Shown: positions 22,533 to 36,457 of the stretch, piece after piece
Layout: each line of letters starts with the position of its first letter
Position numbering within the stretch: position 1 is the first letter of the stretch
Assembly: GCF_000740895.1 (NCBI RefSeq)
Contig: NC_025260.1
Span: 2,584,001-2,648,000, forward strand
From: Theileria orientalis strain Shintoku
Taxonomy: Eukaryota > Apicomplexa > Aconoidasida > Piroplasmida > Theileriidae
Direction: 5' to 3'
DNA: 64,000 bases
Translations under genes and position numbers: made by a program
The notes under the pieces: model-generated
Told to the model about the DNA's origin: nothing
Databases searched by the model: none
The model's input: only the letters and a program-made list of their open reading frames with translations

Positions 22533-25500
22533 ATGGAATCATATTTACGTGAAGATGTAGAAAGTCGTTTACAAAAAATTAAGCTAAAACCGCCAGACGA
22601 AAAGAAGAAAATAACAAAAGTAAATGAAAAAAATAAAAAAGCAGCTAAATCGTATGTAAAATATAGTAGTAATAGCGCCTCTTATGAGAATAAAAGAGAA
22701 GGTGAGCCTCTGTTGAGATTTAGAAAAGAAAATCAGAAAAGGAGAGAAGGGAAAGGAAGATTGGCAAGTATTATTCAATGTATATTGCACTTCTCAATAC
22801 TAGTCATAGTCTTGAACGTGTTGTACAGTAGGAGTGCTGAAAATAAAAGCTCGAGGAAAAAAGTGGGTTTGATAGGAACAATGCGCACATATAAATACCC
22901 ATTAGTCTTCGTAAGCGCGGAAGTGTCAGCGGAAGATGGAAGGAGATATGAGGAGGAAAGTGAAGAAGAGGAAGTAAAACAGGAGCATAAAGAAAAAATA
23001 GTGAGGTCAAACGTAGCGCTGGTGGAAAACATGAATGTGCCGAAGTCGTACGAAGAAGTGTCACTGTTGGTGCTGGACACGGAAGGACTGACGTACAGAA
23101 CGGATCTCTCGAAAAAGTTGATATGGGCAACAAGATTGACAGAAGACCTGCTGAGAGTGAAGAAGCCGAAGAACACAAGACAGCAAACGTGCGCAATAGA
23201 AAACATAGTGCCAGATAACATAGATAAAAATAAGACGATGGGACATAAGATATTCTTGGACAAGGAGCAGAGCATAAAGGTAGGAAAGGAAAAAAATAAG
23301 GATTCAAAAAGAGGAGAAGAGGCTAACTACGAAAAGCTTAAGTCGCACCTGATACCGAGTTACGACGGATACGTCTACTACGTTGACGACTATAACACGA
23401 AGCTGCTGAAGGTGCACGTGAAGGACATAGTAAACTACACGCCCTTTTACACGCCGCTGCTGGAAGGAGTGTACCTGGAGGGCTCTAGAAACGCACTGGT
23501 GATAGCACTGGACTATGAAACGGGAACTTACATCACGAGACACAACAGAGAACAGGACACAAAAAACAGTTACGTGCTCAACTACTTTGTTAAAGAAAAG
23601 AGCAACGATCAACTGCATATCGCATTAACAAACTGGTCAGTGAAAGCATACACGGAAAAAGGTCACACACAGATCTGGGAATTCGACTGGCTAGAAGTAG
23701 GTTCAGTGATGAACCAAAATAAAAATGAGAGCCTGGTAAAGTCAATGAGAGATAAAATATCAGTGTCAGCAAATAGACTGTATTTCAGAGAAGAGGAGAG
23801 GGTCGGAGATGAGAGAGAAGAAATTAACCACCTGGCATTCCCGTACCCGATCTCAGCAGTGTTCGCAATCTCGAAGACACACAGAGAAGGAATATACACT
23901 TTGGAGCTTATAGAAAGGCTGCACATACCGCCGCCGCCAAGCTTCCTGTACGACTCCTCAGTTAAGTCGGCACTGGTGAGCTCGAGAAAAATAGCACACA
24001 AGTCACTCTACGTGGAAAATGGAGTAATAGGAGTGCTGGAGGACCCGAAGATGGCCAAGCAGGGAGAAGAAAACGCAGAGAGCGGAAGAAGGAGAGCGGG
24101 CACGAAGGAGACGATTAAGAGAATAGGGAAGCCAGGAAGGCTGATGCTCTACGACGGAAATAACAGAAGGAAGCTGGAGACCCTGACGCAGGGACAGGAG
24201 AACATGGGCCTCGGAGTGGACGAAAAGAGGATCATCGTTATAGGCTCCTCAGTAGGGCAGCAGAAGGGACCCCTGGGAGTGAAGGAGAGCACGTACGACT
24301 TCCTGCTCAACTGGTGGTGGCTGGTTATCTTCTGGGTGATCGCTCTGCTGGGAATCCCAGTGGGAACAGTGGTGAAGGTGGTGAAGTTCTTCACGAGGCC
24401 AAGCGCACGTCTGAGGAGAGCGTTGTCGGCGACGGAGACGCCCTCCTCGAGGATGGACGTCTACGACTCGAGGACGGAGCTGTACGACTCGACGGAGGAG
24501 TCGAGCGAGGAGTACGACACGGAAGAAGGAAGAGACATATTCGAGAACATAGAGGAAGAGTACTCGGACTTCTCAGTCGACGGAAGACTGGAGCTTAACG
24601 ATAGTGAGAGAGAGGGAGTTAAGGAGATAAGAAGAGCAAAGAGCGAAGGAAACTTCGAGTATGAAGAAGAAGAATACGCAGAGTCAGTGTGGATGGAAGA
24701 ACAGAGCCTGATCGACGTGGTGACAAACAACCAGTACGACCTAGTGAGGAGAAGCAGTAATCCTCTCAACAAGTTGGAGCAGCAGCCAGGAGGAAGCAAG
24801 AGCCCAAGGTCAGGAGGAAAAATGACAACGGGAAGCACGAAGGAGCATACGACAGCAATGATAACGAGTACGCCAGCAAGTCCGCAGGACAAAAACGCAA
24901 CTAACGCGTCCACGGAGAGAGAGGAAGATAAGAGAGATGATAAGAAGGAGCTGAGCGTTATACCGACGAGCAGCGTACTCTCAAAGTTCCTGGAAAACGG
25001 AAGGTTCCTGAGGACATTCGAGTGCATCAAAATGCTGGGAAAGGGAGGATTCGGCTCAGTGTACAGAGCGCGCCACAAGCTGGAGCCAGGAAACCCAGTC
25101 TACGCAATCAAGTTCGTGCTCCTGAAGCTGAAGGCCTCGGAGGACCTGAGCTCGAGAAGGTACTTCAGAGAAGTGGCGGCGAACAGAGACATCTACAGCA
25201 AGTACGTGGTGCGCTACTACACGTGGTGGTGCGAGGAGCCGCACTTCCTGCCGCTCGCGCAAATGTCGACGCAGCTGCAGACGGCAGCAATCGATAACCT
25301 GCGCTGCCTGCTGCAAAACGGCGTAATTCCGCCGGACCTGATCAACCCGGAGCGCGAAAAGACGGAGAGCGAGGAGGAGCAGGAGAACGACGAGGAAAAC
25401 AGAGTCCGCAACCACTACATCAGAGAGTACAGGAAGCTGATATACCAGTACATCCAGAACCCGGGGCCCGAGGAGCAGATACCGAGCTTCAGCCAAATAG

Positions 25501-27103
25501 CACAAAAGAACAAAAACAACGTAAAGTAGGACCGACTAGACATTTGTTTAGTTAGATGGTTACTTTAGATACGTGTTAGGATAGTTAGTTGGTCATATAG
25601 TTAATTGGTTAGTTGGTTAGTTACTTACACAATTGATATAGTAGTTGGTAGATAACTGGATAAGTAATGTTAGTAATAGTTTTGTAAATCGGAGTTAACT
25701 AGACGGTAAAACCGTATCAAAAGATAATAAAATGCATTTCAGGTTTCTGAGTAGTTTGAATGTGACCAAGGAAAATAACGAAAATAACCTGCAAGTGTAT
25801 AGTGAAAACAGTAACATACAATTCAAGGATACAAACACAGGAAACAACGAAGAAACGAAGGAGAGTTGGAGTGAAAAGTTGTTGGAAAAGAATAAGATGG
25901 AAGAAAAAAGAAACAAGTTAGCCGAAAAAATAGACGAGTTCAAAAAAAAGTTGTCCATCATCAACGAATGTGATAGCAAGCATAACGAGAATAAGCAGTA
26001 CCAAGTGGTGCTGCTGATACTGATGGAAATGTGCAACGGGCTGACACTAAGGGAATGGCTCAACAAGTAAGAACGATGATAGTTACTTAGGAATTAGAAG
26101 AGGATTGACTTAACTATTAGTCAGATAGTTAAGCAATAGATTATTAACTAAAACATTAGTCAGAATGATAGTATTGTATTGTATGTGTGGATATTGCGTT
26201 GTGTGTCCCTAGTTATCGTATGAAGAGTGTGTAAAACTGATAACATTGTATTAAGTGCTCACAGTGTAAATTGACTATCATGTATAGGCCTGATAGGAGT
26301 AAGGAAAATAGAAGAGTGGAACTCCTGCTATTTAAGCAGATAATTAAAGGGCTCAGAGATATACACAGGAATTGCTTCATACACAGAGACCTGAAGCCAG
26401 AAAACATATTCGTCGACGACAAGAATAACCTGAAGATCGGAGACTTGGGTCTGGTGGGATTCATACAGGAAAGTCACCCAAATTCATATCAGCCAATCAA
26501 CACAGTGAAGCAGCACCTACTATCAGATGTAAGTAGTAGACATTATTAATAGTAGACAAATATTGCTATTGTGTACCAATGGTGGTTATTTACAGACTAA
26601 CAGCATATGTAGATATTTATTGACTGCTGATTTATTTGTTGAGTAATTAGTAAAGAGTAATTATTGTTCGATTAGTAATCAATCTGACCAACAATTTATA
26701 TAGTCATAGACTAATTATGGTATGATTAGTAATCTGACTACTAAATTAATAACTGAATAATAATTTGATATTATAGGCCACTCAAGTTAGCGTGAGAGGG
26801 CAGGTGATAGGAACGCCAGGCTACACAGCTCCAGAAGGAGGAGGAAACTGCACGGAAAAGGTGGACATATACTCAGCAGCGCTGATACTGCTCGAGTTGC
26901 TGTGCCCCAAGTTCAACACAGTGATGGAGAGACTGGAGACGCTGGAGAGGTTCAGAAGTAAGCGAGAAGTGCCGCCGTTCATCAAGGAGAGGTACAACCC
27001 GTGGTACGAACTCATGGTGAAGATGGGAGACGCAAACCCGGAAAACAGACCGTCAGCAGACCAAGTGTACCGACAACTCAAAGCAATACTGAGTTCGTCC
27101 TAA
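22533..27103 (+). CDS. PK4: ER-type eIF2alpha kinase (PK4/PERK-like)
   Basis: Four exons, 22533-25525, 25743-26066, 26288-26528 and 26777-27103, give 1294 residues. The introns are 217, 221 and 248 nt, unusually long here. A Lys-rich N-terminus is followed by a hydrophobic helix (about 77-98), a large region that should be lumenal, and a second membrane helix (about 591-615, [14 protein letters not shown]). An acidic linker then leads to a kinase domain from about residue 829. Seen motifs are [13 protein letters not shown] (lysine near 859), a long charged insert in the N-lobe, [20 protein letters not shown] (1138-1145), DLG (1158-1160) in place of DFG, and GTPGYTAPE. The split N-lobe with a large insert and the membrane topology are those of PERK and Plasmodium PK4. 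These phosphorylate eIF2alpha during ER stress and stage conversion. It converges on U1-C with a gap of 117 nt. Confidence 0.93.
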
Positions 27104-27220
27104 ATCTCATACATACTTAGTACACGAGTAGTTGTAGAGATACGTAAGTGTATGGAAGTAAAATGCGAAAGTATATTAGGTGTAAAAAAAAATAACCCAT
27201 TAAAATAAACCTCAGAGCAA

Positions 27221-28289
<1,069 letters not shown>

Positions 28290-28541
28290 ATGATGCTCCA
28301 AGATTCCTCAAATTTAAAGAAGACTGTGGTCGATAGACTGTCAAAAGCGAAAAGAACGCTTGTGCACGTAGGGAGAAAGACTGTAAAGGCCACGGGGTGG
28401 GCCATTTGGGTCGTCGGAACTGCAGCGGTTACGCTCGTAGGACCAGTTATATTTCACTACGACAAGGAGTGCCACATTCTCGATCTTCAGCACCAAATAT
28501 TACAGGCACAACAATCTGCTTCCGTGCCAGTTCTTAACTAG
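28290..28541 (+). CDS. TOM22: TOM22-like mitochondrial import receptor subunit
   Basis: A single-exon gene of 83 residues. The N-terminal 40 residues are basic (KKTVVDRLSKAKRT). One membrane helix follows (GWAIWVVGTAAVTLVGPVIF, about 46-65). After it come HYDKECHILDLQHQ and a Gln/Ala-rich end. The order Gly-Trp/Ala-Trp near the start of the helix, a helix-breaking proline late in it, and a charged D(R/K)E-type segment just after it is typical of the short TOM22 (TOM9) forms in plants and apicomplexans. Those forms lack the long acidic receptor domain of fungal and animal TOM22. It is probably a tail-anchored outer-membrane protein of the translocase complex. The first of two adjacent ATGs is used. 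Confidence 0.75.
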   Translation: MMLQDSSNLKKTVVDRLSKAKRTLVHVGRKTVKATGWAIWVVGTAAVTLVGPVIFHYDKECHILDLQHQILQAQQSASVPVLN

Positions 28542-28881
28542 AATTATAACAAACCCTAATTTAATTTATCCATTGTATATGCCACATTAAATGTGTTAAG
28601 GTAAATTCATTTTTTACTTTTATTTGAGATTGATATTTTATTTTAAACCTCCTAAAATTAATTTTATTTGATTTTTATGATGACTGATAAGAAATTTTAT
28701 TAAAAAATAAGTTAAGATCAAAGATCTGGGCTAAATATATGAATAGAAAATATGAAGTGGTTTTCTAGGTATAAAAATATCAACACTGTTTTATTATATA
28801 GTCTAGGTCAACAGAAAAGAAATATTCAATAATATAAAATATAATTTATAAACTAAAATATTAATTTGATTGAAACAAGAA
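28542..28881. other. Convergent AT-rich spacer
   Basis: The 3' flanks of the TOM22-like and FAINT-hydrolase genes meet here. It is AT-rich with no gene visible. Confidence 0.6.
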
Positions 28882-31254
28882 TCAAACTAATATCATAGGT
28901 TGAGTAGTTTTCTGAATTTTCGACATCCAATCTTCAAATCTCTTAAACACAAGATCAAGTGCCTCAGTCTTGTATGTTTGGTGATAATTACCAGGGAATT
29001 CGTGTGACTCAACGTTACGGTCCTTCATTTTCTTAATTATGGCCCTCACACCCTAAACATAATTTATTAAAATAAAAATCAAACCTTGATTGAGCAGCTA
29101 GGATCATCAGTTGAATGGATGAAAAGCGTAGGTATGTTAGTTGGGAACCACTTCATCTTATTCATAAGAGTATCACAAGAAGAAAATAGAAGATCGATTG
29201 CTCTCCACGTTAATGCATGAGTATAATACTTATCGTCCTGAAATGATATGAGTTTAATACAAGCTTACAGTCATAAATGTGGCGACTTCGTAGTTTTGCC
29301 CATAATCGGGTATGGTGTGACAAGGGCTCACATCTCGAGGAGCTATGGCAGATAGCAAAGGAAACAAGACAGAAAAAATTCGTTGATATGCTTTTACCAG
29401 GTTATTACGGATGTCAAACATACCGGAAAAGGAGACAATACAGTCGCCCACTTTTTCATGAGACTTATAATGTTTATCAAACTCCTGTAGTGAACCAAAA
29501 CATAAACTAACTCCCAAAGAATAACCGAAAAGAATTAGTTTATCTTTGAACTGAGTCTTAAGGGAAAACACACTTGGGTCCCATACCTGATTCTGATCAT
29601 GGAATTTATCACGTTTAACGATATAGATGAATTGTGATACGTCGTCGACATAGTTGATGTATTTAAGGGCGTGAGATCTCCTATTATCGATCCCCTCTGA
29701 AAAACCATGTGATTGGAGATCCATTCCATACACACTATAACCCATATTGTTTAAGCATTCAAGCATACTACCTGAATACTCATACATTTGGATTAAATTA
29801 GAGGGATATTGTTTATCGTAGAAGTTATATTCGAAGATGTGTTTGTATCGATCATAATTAAATCTACTATAGTTATAAAAGAAGTTTACATCTGGACAGA
29901 CTATATAAGGATGAGTGGCAAAACCGAAGTTTCTATAATTCCAGTCAAGATCATATTTTAAAAACGTGGATAAAAAGTGGCCTCTTAGCCCGTGCATAAG
30001 AATAATAACTCCCTTGTGATTAGGGACCATTGATCTATATGTTTTAACCATGAGTCCCTGTTTATTGGTAAAATAACTCATTTCTATGTTACGATTGCCT
30101 TCCTCGTCAATACCCTCGTAACGATGAGTGTATCTAGGATCATCCTTTTTGGCCAACAGATGATAAAATCTTTTTTTATCTATTTTATACCATGTGTTAT
30201 TGTTATTAAGGAAGTACTCGATTCTACGTTCATTTCCTTCACTAACTAGAACATAACACAGTTTTGGTTCCTCATTGTCTGAAAACATGTTTGCGCAATA
30301 GGAATACACATCAGATTTGCCAGATTCCCAAATGATCATATTAGCATAACTAACTCTAGTCATTCTAAAACCTGGCTTAGGATATGCTGCGATGGTTGAA
30401 CGTCTAAAACCGAATTCACTAGAATAAAACTTGTCGGAATCAATGTTATTTAAATCCAATTGAACTGTATTGTCAAACTTATCTAAATCAAGATCCCGTT
30501 CTTTCAACTTGGTGTAGTATTCAGTTTTATCAATAGGTTTCCATGACTTAAAAACACCAGGAGGTTTATGATAAAACTTTTCAACCACGTTTCCTGAATC
30601 GGAAATAACGAGGTAGGCCAAATCAGGTTTATCCCTATTGTGTACCGAAGTGAACAAACAATGCTCATCTTCTTTCGAATACCAAACACTCTTAAAACAC
30701 ATTATCCCCAAACTCACGTCACAGACTTTATTAATGCGATAACCGTAATTTGGGCCATAAGCCGCAAATTTGGGATGTATATAGGTTACTCTTGTTTTTT
30801 TTAAATTATTCTTTCGGCGTATATACACAGTAATAGCATTTATTGGATAAGTGAGAGATTTAAAGTTATCAAATTCGAGATAGAACCGTTCAGAATTGAT
30901 TTCATTCCAAACTCTCCCAGTGCGATAAAAGTATTTTACATAAGAAAGGTTATCAGCTGATATATAATGTACATGGAGTAATTTTGATTCCTTTCTAAAT
31001 TTAATCACTTTGCTCAATTTCAACCTGCCCCTATCATTCTTCCATAGAATACCCCGGTCGTCAATAACTTCATTTATGTATCCATCCTTAGCTGTATAAA
31101 CTAAAGTGTCAATATTATAGAAGTTCTGACGTAAAATTAAAATCCGGTCAGGCCTTCTCCTAACGATGTTCAAGGAGACACATTCAGAATTATGTTCCAC
31201 ATGGGAACAGACAATGTTAAATATAAAACCAGTCAATAAAACTACATAATACAT
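28882..31254 (-). CDS. Secreted protein with FAINT-like repeats and an alpha/beta-hydrolase domain
   Basis: Three exons, 31254-29269, 29237-29085 and 29052-28882, give 769 residues; the introns are 31 and 32 nt. A signal peptide (YYVVLLTGFIFNIVCSH) opens the protein. Residues about 20-400 hold three or four divergent modules. Each has hydrophobic strands, a KYFYRTGRVWNEI-type Tyr-Phe-x-x-Gly-x-x-Trp-x-x-Ile turn and a following F/Y strand, as in Theileria FAINT (DUF529) domains. From about 405 an alpha/beta hydrolase follows: ILMHGLRGH (oxyanion region), YSVYGMDLQSHG, FGYSLGVS (nucleophile elbow, near 577), HSTDDPSC (acid, exon 2) and NYHQTYKTE (histidine, exon 3). The hydrolase half resembles monoacylglycerol-lipase or lysophospholipase-like proteins. 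Neither the lipid nor the location (host cell or vacuole) can be read from sequence. Codon usage is AT-rich, unlike most neighbours. Confidence 0.88.
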
Positions 31255-32213
31255 CTAGAGGCATCATCGTTATTATGAAACATAATTAAAATGATATTGC
31301 TAAACTAGTAAAATGATGTATATTGTATTAATGTGTATTTTTGTATTGACTTAGAATTAGTTTTCAATTCTATAAAACAAATAAACTATTTTGATTTTTG
31401 CACTATAAATAAACGCAACTTAGCAATAATAAACTAAATATTTATATAAAAATTATATCACAAATATAGGAGTAATTGTTTGGTGATCTGGAATTTTTAT
31501 TATATAATCAATTTTAGAAACAAAGTACGTTGATTCCATTTATAGGAATTTATAATCCTGATCTGTTCTGTGAAATTTCATACCTGGTTATATTTTAGTG
31601 ACCATTAATAGACAGAATAATTATTTTCATTATTCGTAATTGTTCGGAATTTATGATACATGAATTCATATTAGTTTTATGTTATAAATATGTAGTTTAA
31701 ATATATTTTATTGTAACAACAAAGGCCATTTAAACAAAATTTTTGCTCTTTACCCTTAGTTCTAAATTTATATTGAATTAAATTATAAGTATATTTATTA
31801 TGATTTTAATTTGAGGTAAATTTTCATGCTAAATTGACTTATAATCGGAGTCGAATACTTGGTACAGAGATAAACCCTAAAAAACCAAATTGTACAATTT
31901 ACCAATAAATTGTGATATACTATGATTAAATTCCTCTATTCGAAAGCATTACTGTGTTATGTATAATTTTGGATTATATTATTAGGAAAATGGAGGATCT
32001 AACAACTATACACATTTAAGGACATAAAAATAAACCAAAAATCCACAGTTTTATTTAAGAATATTCAAATTATTTTGTTTATTTATAAATGTACTTGTCA
32101 TATGTGCTCCAATTAAGTGTCTCAATATCTTAAAATGATAAAATTGTAAAAGTGTACATTGATTTTGATTAAATACCAAAAGGCCCGGTTCCAGCAATTA
32201 AAATATATACAAA
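31255..32213. other. AT-rich divergent spacer
   Basis: Nearly 1 kb upstream of two divergent genes. It is strongly AT-rich with long A and T runs, and I see no gene or recognisable motif. Confidence 0.6.
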
Positions 32214-33086
32214 ATGAACAGCAATGACGTCGAATTAGATAATTTCTATTCCACTGCCTTTAAAGCGATCTATTATCCAAGAGAATCTATTCCAAAAGAC
32301 CATCTACCATATGGACTAATAAGTGATCACAGTAAATACACAAACCAGCAAGCAGCCATCAAAAAAGACGAGTGGGCACTAGAAATCTACGAAGATTGCC
32401 TAAAATATTTAAACGATGACGAAAAAACAGATCCAGAATCATGGAATGACGATTTCGTCTTATTTACGAACCTACAAATAGCGTTTTACAATAAAGCAGA
32501 CTTAATCAGAGAAGAGGAGGAATTTGACAAACTAGTAAACTACACATCCAAACATATTAGAAATCTGAGGTCTTACGTGGCCAGAAACGCTCATTTGTTC
32601 CTGGAGTGTTTAACTTATTGCTTAGATGACGATAAGCTATCCAATTTATGTTATAAGATAATTACAAACCTCCTTGCGTGTACGGGCTCAGAAAAATCTA
32701 TTTACAGAGAACCCTCAAAGAAAAACCTAAAAAATCTAACGAACAAAAGCGCCAAGCTCTTCAACCAGGAGATACTGTGGATACTACTGGAGCACACGCA
32801 AAACAAAAACAAAAGGATATCCTCCTCGGCAGGCGACTCCACCTTAGAATACTTCACCAATGTTAGCCAAAAAGATTTAGAAGTTCTGGATATGCCCAAG
32901 TTTGCCAACTATGTTGAGTCATCGCTAAACTCGGGGAACATCGATGTTAAAAAGTCAATCAAACAACTGATAATAAAACTACCAAAGGCACTATCTGAGT
33001 TAAAATTAAAAGAGTTTATAAAAGAATCAGAAAATAAAAAGGCAACAAGGAAAGTTCTGAAGAAGGAACATTCACCCAACTTGTAA
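32214..33086 (+). CDS. Predicted helical-repeat protein, tentatively TOG/HEAT-like
   Basis: An uninterrupted frame of 290 residues. From about residue 85 it alternates amphipathic helices, including NLRSYVARNAHLFLECLTYC, where the Arg-x-x-Val/Ala-x-x-Ala pattern resembles the inter-helix turn of TOG or HEAT repeats. LWILLEHTQNKNKRISSSA and FANYVESSLNS then IDVKKSIKQLIIKL follow with the same spacing. The C-terminus is Lys/Glu-rich. There is no signal peptide and no membrane helix. Single TOG-like domain proteins bind tubulin in other eukaryotes, but here the match is by pattern only and the protein could equally be another helical scaffold. Confidence 0.7.
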   Translation: MNSNDVELDNFYSTAFKAIYYPRESIPKDHLPYGLISDHSKYTNQQAAIKKDEWALEIYEDCLKYLNDDEKTDPESWNDDFVLFTNLQIAFYNKADLIREEEEFDKLVNYTSKHIRNLRSYVARNAHLFLECLTYCLDDDKLSNLCYKIITNLLACTGSEKSIYREPSKKNLKNLTNKSAKLFNQEILWILLEHTQNKNKRISSSAGDSTLEYFTNVSQKDLEVLDMPKFANYVESSLNSGNIDVKKSIKQLIIKLPKALSELKLKEFIKESENKKATRKVLKKEHSPNL

Positions 33087-33327
33087 CAATGTACAATATG
33101 AACATATTTAGAAAGGAGAGTATGTGTTAGTTTTAAACAACATTAGACCATGATAAGCTGTATTTAACATGAACAGACACGAACCGCATATTTGGCCGTT
33201 TACATTTGTTAACTGGCGTTCTTTCCTCCCCGGACCAACTTGCCTCCGGGTCCTTCGTCCTCACCGTATTGGAGCAAGGCTGCCTCAAATAGCACCTCTG
33301 AGACTGATCGGCAGAACGTCAGTCACT

Positions 33328-36300
33328 CTAAAACAAATCTATCGTGTACTTTCCACTACATTCCGAATTGAGAGCCTCTATCTCCCTCCTCAGGAGGTCC
33401 TTGTTTGACGATATTCTACACGAGTGCACCGCGTACAGCAAAAACCTCTTGAACTTCAGGTACTCCTTGAAGGTCATGTGTCTGTACAGGCGCTCGCAGT
33501 TCTCAAACACCCGTTCCAAAAGGCCGTCAGTGCGATAGTTGTAGGCGCACAGGACGAGGCCCTTGACCTGCTTAATGTTGTAGCTGCCTTCCAAAATCCG
33601 GTCAGTCACAAAGTCCAGGTACCGGTTCGCGTAGTCGCAGTTGAGTTCGCTGGTCTTGGGCTCCAGGTCCTCGTGCACACACAGGTCGAGCGTCTTTCTC
33701 ACGAGGTCCGTTTCTAAGGGTGAGCAGTGGTCGAGGTAGGTGATGAGGTGGTAGATCATCTGCATCAGGTACTCGTTCAGCCTGTTGCACCGCGACGAGT
33801 AGTAGCAGTGCGTAATGCAGCGCAGCCTGAACAGCAGGTCCATGTTGCAAATTGAGGCCAGGTAGTAGAAGAGGCCGTAGAGCCCCGGGTCGTAGACCCT
33901 CTGGTTCAGCACCGTCTTCATCCACTCGACGCAGTACTCCACGTTCTTGTTCCTGAACACGTTTTCCGTGGTGAGCTCCGTCTCGATCCCGAGGTGGTGC
34001 ATCTGAATGGAGCACCTGATTGCGCCCTTGAGCGCCTTGATGAAGTAGCCCTGCGCGCAGTAGGCCGACCTCAGCTTCAGGAAGTTGTAGTAGACTCGGT
34101 ACGACAGTCTGTTAAGGCAGTAGTTGTGGAAGTCCAGCTGATTCTCGTAGATTTCAGAGTGCTTTTCCAGTATGTAGCGGTACTTTTCGAAGGACTCCTT
34201 CAGTTTCTCCGAGTCGCAGTCGTGGCCAAAGTCGCAGTTCGTGCATGACCTCAGGAAAACGTCCGACTTCAGCTTCGCGTACATCAGTTCAAACTTGAAG
34301 CTCGGGATTTCCGGCGGCGCCTCCTTTTCGTTCTTTTTGCACACGTCCTCCGTCAGGAACGACTTCCACTTCTTCACGCTGTAGTCGAAGTCGAAGGTCC
34401 TCAGAATTGACTTTGCCGACTTGGCGCTGGTCTGGCGGTCACTCCTGTCTATGTCGCTGGCCATGCAGAAGTCTTCGTTGCTTCTGTGGAGGTCGCCCAG
34501 GTGCTTGTACACCTTGCCCCGGACACACAGAAGGTCCACTGACGTCGGCGCTATCTCCAGGCCCTGGTTCAGGACTTCCAGCGCTTTCTGGTAGGAGCCC
34601 ATGAAGTCGTAGATCTTCGCCAAGAAGAGCGCCGTGAGCACTGCTCTGTAGTTGCAGGAGACCATGTGGTCTGACCACTTCACCTGAACTTCGTTTTTGA
34701 CGCTGTCGATCCTCTGGTGCCTTCTCAGCTTTTCCTTGAACCCCGACAGCATGAACGCCAGGATGTACGCCTTCTTGAAGGTCAGGCAGTGCAGGAAGCT
34801 CCGGATTATGTTTGTTGAGCCTCTGTTCAAGGAGTCGATTATGTACTTCTGCGCTCTACGATAAAAACTCATGCCCGAGGTGAACGTGAAGACGAATGAG
34901 TTGTAGATGAACGGGTCCTTCAGGTTCATTCCGTCCAACGCCTCCAGCAGCTGGTCCTCCTCCTCCTTCTCCAGGCTCCTGGTGAACATGAAGAGTGGGT
35001 ACGTATCTCTTTTCAGCGGCCTCCTGTACTTGCAGTACACTACCAAATCTGACCCTGGGCGGTCGCTCAGGTACTCGTCCACTGTCTGCACAACTTCCTC
35101 TATCGTCTCCACTGTGCTTGGGTCCGCCAGGTCGCTCAGGTCCAGCTTGCTTGATATGCTGAGCGCGTATTCCTGGAAGCCGTAACAGTTCGCGTACAGC
35201 TCGTTTCCTGAGGTGCTCTTGGCGCTCATGTACATGTCAAAGTTGTGGTACAGTCTGTGCTCCAGCTGCCAGCCCGCCGCCGAATACTCTCCGTCCATGT
35301 CCAGGACTTCGTTGCTGAGCACAATCGGGTAGTCGTGATCTTCCGGCACCTTAACTGTCCCTTCCACATAATTTTTCGAGTCGTTCTTCAGCTTCTCGTC
35401 GTATATTGAGCCTCGTTTCGGCTTTTCAAACTCACTCAATTGGAAGAGGAACATGTTCCTCACCTTTTCGTTTTGGTGCGTCAGGAACAGCATGAACACG
35501 AACCCTGCGTTGTTCGGGTTCAGGTCAAGCAGCTGCCTGTACGTGTTGTTTGCCGCCTGATAGTTTTTCGACAGGTACAGCGCCTTCGCTCTGAGCTCCA
35601 GGTACGTCAGCTTATCCTTCAGCAAACTCGCCTTCTGCTCCAACAGCCTTGCGCACTTTTCAAACTCTCCCAGGTGCTCGTATACCATTGCTCTGTACAT
35701 TATCGACTCGCTCAGTTCATAGTCCTCTACCCGATAGTCTGAGATAAATAACTTATCTGCTTCCTCCAGTATTTCGCACGAACTCGCCAGGTTTCCGCAC
35801 AGGTGCTGCGAGAACGCAAATAGCATCCACTCTCGGTACTCCTTTGATTTCAACTTAAGCTGCGTGCTCGCGAACCTTCTAAATGCCGAATAGTCTCTCA
35901 GTTCAATTTCCAAACAGCAGATTTCCTTGAGAAGCCTATCGTTGTGTGGATCAAGCTTTAGGGCCATTATGAAGCACTTTGCGGTTTCTCTGTACTTCTT
36001 CACGTGCTTATATATCACACCTAGCACGTGCCAGCACATATAACTGTTAATTCCGTTCCTCAGCCCCCTCTTCGCGAGCTCAATGATCTCATTCTCCCTG
36101 GTAGGATCAATGAACAGCAGTAGCAGCGCCTTGACTGAGAGTGTTTCTCCGTGTTCGGGGTATTTGGCGAGAAGACTCTCCGCCACCTTCAAGGCCTTTT
36201 TATAATTTTTGAATGTATAGAGTTCCTAAACGAAAATTATAAGTTTGTAAACTGTACCATCATATTTTTAAAAACTGCGGCATCCTTCGAGGATAACACT

Positions 36301-36344
36301 TGCGATGAATTCGAAGATTTATTCTGATCTTCGCGACTCGTCAT
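33328..36344 (-). CDS. NAA15: NatA N-terminal acetyltransferase auxiliary subunit
   Basis: Two exons, 36344-36258 and 36225-33328, joined by a 32-nt intron, give 994 residues. Tetratricopeptide-like helix pairs run through most of the length. ELYTFKNYKKAL opens the first after the intron, and WHVLGVIYKHVKKYRETAKCFIMALKLDPHN is spread across two repeats, matching the strongly conserved N-terminal part of Naa15. NQGLEIAPTSVDLLCVRGKVYKHLGD in the middle is another repeat. Naa15 anchors the catalytic subunit Naa10 to the ribosome for co-translational N-terminal acetylation. At 994 residues it is longer than many orthologues, with linkers and a Cys-containing segment near 640-660. The coding sequence is markedly GC-rich. 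Confidence 0.9.
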
Positions 36345-36457
36345 TTCGACTATCTAATACTACAAAATGGTTTCGATGTTGAAAATTCTAAGGAAGATGT
36401 AATCCTATTATACTATACACGTGACATTAGTGATAAAAGATAAAATACTAGAATATT

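Noticed and set aside
22775..23307. Two overlapping frames of about 165 codons on the complement
   Set aside because: Antisense shadows of the eIF2alpha kinase; Cys/Ser/Phe/Leu-rich and without motifs.
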